DNA of 64,000 nt from Nostoc sp. CENA543 (GTDB lineage Bacteria; Cyanobacteriota; Cyanobacteriia; Cyanobacteriales; Nostocaceae): positions 4,782,501 through 4,846,500 of the forward strand of contig NZ_CP023278.1 in the NCBI RefSeq assembly GCF_002896875.1, written 5' to 3'. The notes under the pieces were generated by a model that saw only the letters and a program-made list of their open reading frames with translations, did no database searches and was not told the origin of the DNA. The translations under genes were made by a program, and so were the position numbers. This document shows, one piece after another, positions 58,471 to 64,000 of this stretch (positions are counted from its first letter, which is position 1; every line of letters begins with the position of its first letter).

Positions 58471-59334
58471 ATGACTCTCATATATGATGGCAATCACAAC
58501 TGGTTATTGTTAGCCACGGGTGGAGATTTAATCAACTTGTTGCAATTCCCATTTATGCAGCGTGCGATCGCTGGTGCTATTCTCATGGGGATAATGGGAG
58601 GTTTGCTAGGTAGTTTTGTTATTTTGCGTCAGTTATCATTTTTCAGCCATGCGGTTGGTCATGCTGCATTGGTAGGTATAGTCTTGGGGGTACTGCTACA
58701 GATCAATCCTACTTGGACATTGTTACCTTTTACCTTAGTCTTTGGAGTTATTGTCCTTTATCTGATTGATCAGACCGATTTAGCTAGTGATAGCGTCCTC
58801 AGTATAGTGCTTTCTGGAGCATTGGCGATCGGTGTCATGCTGACAAGCTTCATTAAAGGTTATCGAGGTAACTTAATGAACGTCTTATTCGGCGATATTT
58901 TAGCTATTGATACTACTGACTTGATACTAACAATCATCATACTCATAGCTAGCGGCATTTTTTTATTATCCACCTTGCGACAACAAATCTTGCTAACGCT
59001 GAACTCAGATGTAGCGAAAGTGCAAGGTATTGCTGTTTCATTTTACCGTTATGGATTTGTGGTGCTTTTAGCACTAGCTGTAGCTGTGGCTATTAAAGCT
59101 GTTGGTATTTTACTGGTCAACGCTTTTTTAGTCATTCCGGCTTCTACAGCTAAACTAGTGAGTCACCACTTTAGTAGTTTTTTAATTTTATCCACAATCA
59201 TTGGCGCAACTAGCAGCCTGGCTGGAATTCTGGTGTCTGGAGCTTTTAACCTTGGTTCTGGCCCTAGTGTTGTGCTGGTTCAGTTTATCTCTTTCATGGC
59301 TGTGTTCATCTTGATAAAGCTACGCCATAAATAA
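58471..59334 (+). CDS. znuB: Zinc ABC transporter permease
   Basis: A 287-aa ABC-3 family permease with about eight membrane segments. FMQRAIAGAILMGIMGGLLG, SFVILRQLSFFSHAVGHAAL (family motif), SDSVLSIVLSGALAIGVML, and IKAVGILLVNAFLVIPASTA are typical. It is separated from znuC by the oppositely oriented regulator, so it needs its own promoter in the 58337-58470 spacer, shared with the regulator. Confidence 0.92.
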   Translation: MTLIYDGNHNWLLLATGGDLINLLQFPFMQRAIAGAILMGIMGGLLGSFVILRQLSFFSHAVGHAALVGIVLGVLLQINPTWTLLPFTLVFGVIVLYLIDQTDLASDSVLSIVLSGALAIGVMLTSFIKGYRGNLMNVLFGDILAIDTTDLILTIIILIASGIFLLSTLRQQILLTLNSDVAKVQGIAVSFYRYGFVVLLALAVAVAIKAVGILLVNAFLVIPASTAKLVSHHFSSFLILSTIIGATSSLAGILVSGAFNLGSGPSVVLVQFISFMAVFILIKLRHK

Positions 59335-59415
59335 ATATGATTTTTTTTCCTTAACCCCTTGCCAAATCATTTTTTGTTTGCTACATTTATTAATCGTGGC
59401 TAAGAAAAACGCCAA

Positions 59416-59488
<73 letters not shown>

Positions 59489-59497
59489 TGTACAAAG

Positions 59498-59532
59498 AAC
59501 ACTTGAAACCATCGAGCTTCAAGTGTTTTTTG
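59498..59532 (+). terminator. tRNA-Phe terminator
   Basis: 10-bp perfect stem AACACTTGAA (59498-59507) / TTCAAGTGTT (59518-59527) followed by TTTTG. Confidence 0.8.
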
Positions 59533-60100
59533 TTTCTAAACACTGATTAAAATAGAACTAATGTTCTATTGAGAAGATAGATACTTGACATTTTTAGACA
59601 CCCTTAGACCAAAAAGTGGTGTAAAAATGGTGTAAGAGCAGAGGACAATTACACCATTCATAACATATGTTCTGAAAAGATTCTAAGGACTGGGGATACA
59701 TTTCAGTAAAGAAGAAAGATATTTGATTATTCGTACTTTTGCGAGAAATCGCCACTACTGCCAATTGATAAAGCTAGGTAGGATGTATTAGCTGTAATGC
59801 TGTCCCGGTTGATGCTGAAAGAGTCAATACGACCATCTGTAGTGGTGATTGTACCGGGAAATATGATTTTTTGGAGAACGTCTACAATGTTGCCTGAAAT
59901 GCTCAAGGGTGATATTGTCTATCTTTACAAATTGCTGCGATCGCAAAACCTCTTTTGAAGAGAATCGCTCCCTTCAATCTCATCTTATGTTGTTCTTGTA
60001 TAAAATTTCCATTCTTCATTTTTGTTACTAAAATTAAAAACTCCTCTCAGGATAGAGGGGAGTTTTGTAAACCTTTATTGCTAAATTTTTATTTGTTTTT
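59533..60100. other. Gap after tRNA-Phe with a 12-bp echo of the tRNA
   Basis: AGAGCAGAGGAC from the tRNA (59436-59447) recurs at 59635-59646, next to a duplicated TGGTGTAA (59617-59634). This could mark an old integration site; no integrase is present. The rest has no gene. The bulged stem ACTCCTCT/AGAGGGGAGT (60040-60062) is the terminator for the minus-strand gene at 60101. Confidence 0.5.
60036..60067 (-). terminator. Terminator of the 35-aa peptide gene
   Basis: On the minus strand: AAAACTCCCCTCT, 6-base loop, AGAGGAGTTTTT with one bulged base, ending in T. It lies ~35 bp beyond the stop codon at 60101. Confidence 0.65.
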
Positions 60101-60208
60101 TTAGAAAACACTCATGATTGTGATGATGCTGACACTAGTCAACATAATTAAAACACCCATAACCATTGATTCTCCCAAGGAATTAGGACGTTTTGAATTA
60201 TTCATCAT
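60101..60208 (-). CDS. Short hydrophobic membrane peptide, 35 aa
   Basis: Reads MMNNSKRPNSLGESMVMG then VLIMLTSVSIITIMSVF, i.e. a polar basic start followed by one membrane span that ends at the C-terminus. AGGA lies eight bases before the first ATG (minus strand), and a terminator follows. It has no recognised relative (not PsbX, PsbM, Ycf12 or PetN as far as I can tell). Size fits the single-span subunits of photosynthetic or respiratory complexes. Of two adjacent ATGs (60208, 60205) either may start. Confidence 0.55.
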   Translation of the reverse strand: MMNNSKRPNSLGESMVMGVLIMLTSVSIITIMSVF

Positions 60209-60516
60209 AGTAGAATCCTGCAATTTTTAGTTATCTCCTAAATATAACAGTCTCAGTATAAATATCTATGGAAGCCATGCAAAACTTAAAATAGCTTTAC
60301 TATTCTTAGTTAAAACTGTAGTGTTTACTTAAAAATCAGATTAATCTCTTTAGATAAACATAATTTTTGATTCCGTACAATAACTTAAGTCAGCGTTGTT
60401 GATGAAAAAACAGGTTGTAGTCAGGACTGAAGTTTTTACCACAAGATGGAATTATCTACGCGGTTCTATTGATTCGGTTAAGTAAAAATACTATCATTTG
60501 GCATTAAGTCATCATT
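60209..60516. other. Divergent spacer between the peptide gene and sbcD
   Basis: 308 bp, AT-rich, promoter space for both. No repeat or gene noticed. Confidence 0.5.
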
Positions 60517-61743
60517 ATGATTAAAATTCTTCATCTCTCCGACATCCATATGGGAAGCGGTTTTTCCCACGGTAGGATTAATCCAGTAACGGGCTTAAAT
60601 ACTCGACTGGAGGATTTTGTTAAGACCTTATCTTTGTGTATTGATCGGGCATTAACTGATGCCGTAGATTTAGTTTTATTTGGTGGTGATGCTTTTCCCG
60701 ACGCAACACCACCGCCATATGTGCAGGAAGCTTTTGCAGCACAATTTCGGCGGTTAGTTGATGCTCAAATTCCAACAGTGTTGTTGGTGGGAAATCATGA
60801 TCAACATTCCCAAGGTTTGGGAGGCGCGAGTTTAAATATCTACCGCACTTTAGGCGTACCAGGTTTTGTGGTGGGAGATAAGTTAACAACACATCACATC
60901 TCCACACCCAACGGCAAAGTACAGGTAATTACTTTACCTTGGCTAACCCGTTCCACTTTGATGACTCGTCAAGAAACAGAGGGTTTATCACTAGGGGAAG
61001 TCAATCAATTATTAACAGAACGTTTGCAAGTGGTGATTGAAGGGGAAATTCGCCGACTTGATCCTGATGTCCCGACTGTACTGTTAGCTCATTTAATGGC
61101 GGATAATGCAACTTTAGGGGCGGAACGTTTTTTAGCTGTGGGTAAAGGTTTTACTCTACCTTTATCTTTATTGACGCGTCCCTGTTTTGATTATGTGGCT
61201 TTAGGACACGTCCACCGTCATCAAAATTTAAATAAATCTAATAACCCGCCGGTGATTTATCCAGGGAGTATTGAAAGGGTAGATTTTAGTGAAGAGAAAG
61301 AAGATAAAGGTTATGTGATGGTGGAATTACAACGGGGGAGTGCGAAATGGGAATTTTGTCCTTTACCTGTTCGGACTTTTCGCACCTTAGAAATAGATGT
61401 GTCAAAAGCAGAAGATCCTCAAGCTGCTTTAATCAAAGCAATTACTAAACATGATTTGCAAGACGCAGTAGTCCGGTTAATTTACAAAATCCGTTCTGAA
61501 CAAATTGATTTAATTGATAATACTGCTTTACATTCTGCCTTGAGTGCTGCTCATTGTTACACAATTCAAGCAGAATTAGTGAGTCAATTAGCTCGTCCCC
61601 GCATTCCTGAATTGAGTGCTAGCAGTAGTATTGACCCTATGGAAGCATTGAAAACTTACTTACTCAATCGTGAAGACCTCAAAGATATATCAGGATTAAT
61701 GTTAGAAGCCGCAGAAAATTTACTAGGGAGTTCTAGAGAGTGA
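60517..61743 (+). CDS. sbcD: DNA repair exonuclease SbcD-like (Mre11-type)
   Basis: A 408-aa calcineurin-like phosphoesterase. The five metal motifs are visible: LHLSDIHMGSG, VLFGGDAFPDATPP, LLVGNHDQHSQG, VLLAHLMAD and ALGHVHRHQNL, followed by the IYPGSIERVDFSE loop of the SbcD/Mre11 group. The C-terminal capping domain (about 280-390) is present. The partner ATPase SbcC is not adjacent. Transcribed alone and convergent with the large coiled-coil gene. It starts at ATG 60517. Confidence 0.93.
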   Translation: MIKILHLSDIHMGSGFSHGRINPVTGLNTRLEDFVKTLSLCIDRALTDAVDLVLFGGDAFPDATPPPYVQEAFAAQFRRLVDAQIPTVLLVGNHDQHSQGLGGASLNIYRTLGVPGFVVGDKLTTHHISTPNGKVQVITLPWLTRSTLMTRQETEGLSLGEVNQLLTERLQVVIEGEIRRLDPDVPTVLLAHLMADNATLGAERFLAVGKGFTLPLSLLTRPCFDYVALGHVHRHQNLNKSNNPPVIYPGSIERVDFSEEKEDKGYVMVELQRGSAKWEFCPLPVRTFRTLEIDVSKAEDPQAALIKAITKHDLQDAVVRLIYKIRSEQIDLIDNTALHSALSAAHCYTIQAELVSQLARPRIPELSASSSIDPMEALKTYLLNREDLKDISGLMLEAAENLLGSSRE

Positions 61744-61875
61744 TACCAATTCAAAATTCAAAATGACGCTCGCGGACTCGCTAACGCTGCGCTAACAAAA
61801 TTCAAAATTAAGAAAGTGAGACTCAGCATAGCTTTTAGCGTTTGCATCTGTATCAAATTTTTTGTGAATTGGTAT
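61743..61875. mobile_element. 133-bp MITE-like element, relative of the Uma2 insertion
   Basis: Ends ATACCAATTC (61743-61752) and GAATTGGTAT (61866-61875). The right half (GACTCAGCATAGCTTTTAGC, GCATCTGTATCAAATTTTTT) aligns with the element at 40368-40469 read on the minus strand. The left half holds a GC-rich palindromic block (CGCGGACTCGCTAACGCTGC) common in these genomes and absent from the other copy. Confidence 0.8.
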
Positions 61876-61994
61876 GAAATAAGCTTTTTAACTCCTAATA
61901 GCGATTTCTATTTAAGTCGTTTTTTAACGCAGAGGGGCGCAGAGTCAATCGCAAAGTTACGCAGAGGTTTGACTATTTTTATTAGCGTTGATGA

Positions 61995-64000
61995 CTAATT
62001 CAAAGGACTATACTTTGAAAGTAGTTGTGTTAAACGCTTACGTTCGTAAGGTGTGAAATCTTTTGCAGATTTTTCCAGTTTCTCTAATTGCTGGTAAATT
62101 AAATCATGTTCAAAAGATTCTATACGTTCTGTAATTTCTCCGTAGAGTTCTTGGTGGGTAAACTCAGTTGCTAAAGCCTGAACTATTTTTTCTCGTTCTT
62201 TCCCTAGTAATTGATTCTTAAAATGATAATTATTTTGAGCATTTAGCGATATAAATTCAAGCGCGATCGCTAGCAGTAAGGTATCATAAGCCAAGGTTAA
62301 TTCTCTGCTGGAACTAATTTCGTCGGGAATTAAATCGGGAATCTGATTATCTTGTGCTGATGCTTCTTTTTGAGTACGTTCATAGCAGTCTCGATAAAAC
62401 TCAATTTGACTGAGAAAGTAAGCTGGGAAGCCTAAAGAACGTACCAAAACACACAAATTTCGTTCGTCTTCTGCAACAAAGGGAGTTACAGCACGGTTAA
62501 AGCGACTGTAAAGCCGGAGTATTTCTTCTTTATCTTTTGCTCCTACCCAAAGTGTAATTTCTGGTTGCGAAGTTGGGTTTAAGTGAGCATCAGTATCTTG
62601 AAGACGCAACAGGAGTTTTGCACTGTTATAAAGTTGATTTAATCTCACACTAGCTGTATTCTCTGTGATTAAATCTGACTTTAAAACGTCTCCAATGGAT
62701 AACTTACTTAAATGTTCAAACTGCTGTTTGGCAAATAAAACCAGTTTGTTCTGAAATTCTGTAGCGGGAATTTGCCATGCTTGAGAGCGACTAACTTCTT
62801 CTTGGGTAAATTTATTAATTGGTAGAGTTTTGAGAATATTTTGATGGTAATAAATATCAATATCTGAATTTGTCAATACGGCTAATCTAGTTTCTGAATA
62901 ATTTGTTGAGGCTTTGTCATGTTGAGTAGTTAAAATATCATATAACTGAGAAAAACTAGATAAAGCTTGACGTAAAATCTCAGTTTTCTGTTTAGATATT
63001 TTAATTAAATAGTTGACTACTTCAACACGGATATTTTGAGCATAGATGTCATATTCTAACTTTAATCGCTCATTATAGTTGCGGCGTAGTTCCACACCAG
63101 CAGCTTTTAAGCTACTTTCTAGGCGTTTGATTTGTTTTTGAGCTTTTTGAATGCGATCGCGGATGGTTGTACTATACTTGAGCCAAACAATACCCAAGTA
63201 ACCAATTATACTAATTAATCCCCAAAGTAGGTAATTAAATAAGTTGACCCCTATCTGTTGTAATAATACCCACAGGGTTGATTGACTAAAAAGCCCAGTG
63301 ATCAGCAAAATCCCAATGACAGCAATAGCAACGACAGCCGGAAAAACTACGAGATATAAAGAACGAAAACGGTTTTCTTCTGCTATCAATTCATTTAATT
63401 GGTCTGTAGCTATTTCGTATTGATTTTCTAAATAATGTAATTGTTTTTGCGTTTGACTAATTTCTGTTAAGGCTTTGGCACGGGCATCTTCAATTGCCAA
63501 TGAGCGAGTTTGTCTAATTTGCTCAATTTCTGTATTTATAGCTTGGTGATAATCAGTCACTAATAATCTTAATTGTTCTTGAATTTTTTGTAAATCTTGA
63601 TTGAGTAATTCTGAATTATTGGCAGATACAGTATCTTGTAATTGTTGTCTTTGGGATTTGAGAGTGAAAAATTGATTGAGTAGCTTTTGGCTATTTTCTT
63701 GATTAATTTTTATTTGTAATCGAGCATCTAAAAATGCTTCGGCAGCACGTAATTCTGTAATTAAATTTTCTGGGCGATCGCTAATCGACTCTGTTTGCAA
63801 TTCCAAATAAGGGTTATTCAAAACATTGGATAATCTCACAGCTTCATGTAAGCCGCTAGTTGTAGCATCCACGTATTGATTAATCTTTTGGTCTAAGAGT
63901 TTATTCAGGGCGACTTGTGCCTGTTTGCCGCAACTTTCTAATGTACGCTTATATGAAATTAGTTCTTTATTTTCAAATTGCTGATAAGCGCGTTGCAATT
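61995..64000 (-). CDS. Large coiled-coil membrane protein, 5' end beyond window
   Basis: At least 667 residues in an open frame running to the window edge; the real start is probably outside. Order: a Gln/Glu/Leu-rich coiled coil (about first 210 residues, e.g. QDLQKIQEQLRLLVTDYHQA), two membrane segments (LVVFPAVVAIAVIGILLITG and LWGLISIIGYLGIVWL), a second coiled coil (IQKAQKQIKRLESSLKAAGV), and a ~300-residue C-terminal helical region without motifs I know. It resembles in outline a mechanosensor or scaffold but no family is recognised. Codon use is AT-rich, like its neighbours. It is convergent with sbcD. Confidence 0.8.
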   Translation of the reverse strand, partial: LQRAYQQFENKELISYKRTLESCGKQAQVALNKLLDQKINQYVDATTSGLHEAVRLSNVLNNPYLELQTESISDRPENLITELRAAEAFLDARLQIKINQENSQKLLNQFFTLKSQRQQLQDTVSANNSELLNQDLQKIQEQLRLLVTDYHQAINTEIEQIRQTRSLAIEDARAKALTEISQTQKQLHYLENQYEIATDQLNELIAEENRFRSLYLVVFPAVVAIAVIGILLITGLFSQSTLWVLLQQIGVNLFNYLLWGLISIIGYLGIVWLKYSTTIRDRIQKAQKQIKRLESSLKAAGVELRRNYNERLKLEYDIYAQNIRVEVVNYLIKISKQKTEILRQALSSFSQLYDILTTQHDKASTNYSETRLAVLTNSDIDIYYHQNILKTLPINKFTQEEVSRSQAWQIPATEFQNKLVLFAKQQFEHLSKLSIGDVLKSDLITENTASVRLNQLYNSAKLLLRLQDTDAHLNPTSQPEITLWVGAKDKEEILRLYSRFNRAVTPFVAEDERNLCVLVRSLGFPAYFLSQIEFYRDCYERTQKEASAQDNQIPDLIPDEISSSRELTLAYDTLLLAIALEFISLNAQNNYHFKNQLLGKEREKIVQALATEFTHQELYGEITERIESFEHDLIYQQLEKLEKSAKDFTPYERKRLTQLLSKYSPLN

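Overview
The window comes from a filamentous, Nostoc/Anabaena-type cyanobacterium. The octamer GCGATCGC (HIP1) recurs throughout. Intergenic gaps carry heptamer tandem repeats (GGGCATT, TAATGAC, GGGAATA, TTGCGAA types). The genes include a CyanoP-like photosystem II protein, an ethylene-receptor-type histidine kinase and a hormogonium polysaccharide (hps) locus. This looks like chromosomal core sequence with many small interspersed repeats; no prophage, complete IS element, CRISPR array or rRNA was seen. The species assignment is inference.

Layout. 1-8 kb: 3' end of a peptidoglycan amidase, a Uma2-family gene, ribBA, an argC-like gene whose catalytic cysteine codon reads alanine, eno, a secreted LolA-like protein and glyoxalase I. 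8-16.4 kb: clpB, two glycosyltransferases, htpG and rpmB. 17-29 kb: a long co-directional block matching the hps locus. It has the giant HpsA, four type IV pilin-like proteins (three of them matching HpsB, C and D), glycosyltransferases and an HpsJ-like membrane protein, and probably serves export of the gliding polysaccharide. 29.6-37 kb: DUF502 protein, nusB, ftsY, a GAF-PP2C phosphatase, the CyanoP-like protein and a Maf pyrophosphatase. 36.9-43.2 kb: a second polysaccharide region (sugar transferase, glycosyltransferase, CSP41-like SDR, rfbB, rfbA) with a Uma2 gene broken by a small MITE. 43.3-50.6 kb: pgsA, a third Uma2 gene, aspartase/fumarase, a DUF362 protein, a 61-aa membrane protein, ppa, panD and a metallo-beta-lactamase-fold protein lacking its metal motif. 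51.4-59.3 kb: the ethylene-receptor-like kinase with duplicated PAS domains, an SLH/OprB porin, and a zinc locus (znuA, znuC, a SmtB-type repressor on the opposite strand, znuB) with a Zur-like box between porin and znuA. 59.4-64 kb: tRNA-Phe(GAA), a 35-aa membrane-peptide gene with its own terminator, an SbcD-type nuclease and a large coiled-coil membrane protein running off the window.

The observations most worth following are two enzymes with lost catalytic residues (ArgC-like, MBL-fold), two 106-bp repeats whose paired arms differ by compensating changes, a MITE insertion caught inside a Uma2 gene with a relative elsewhere in the window, two intergenic structured-RNA candidates, and the short membrane-peptide gene. 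I did not find a clearly new multi-gene system.
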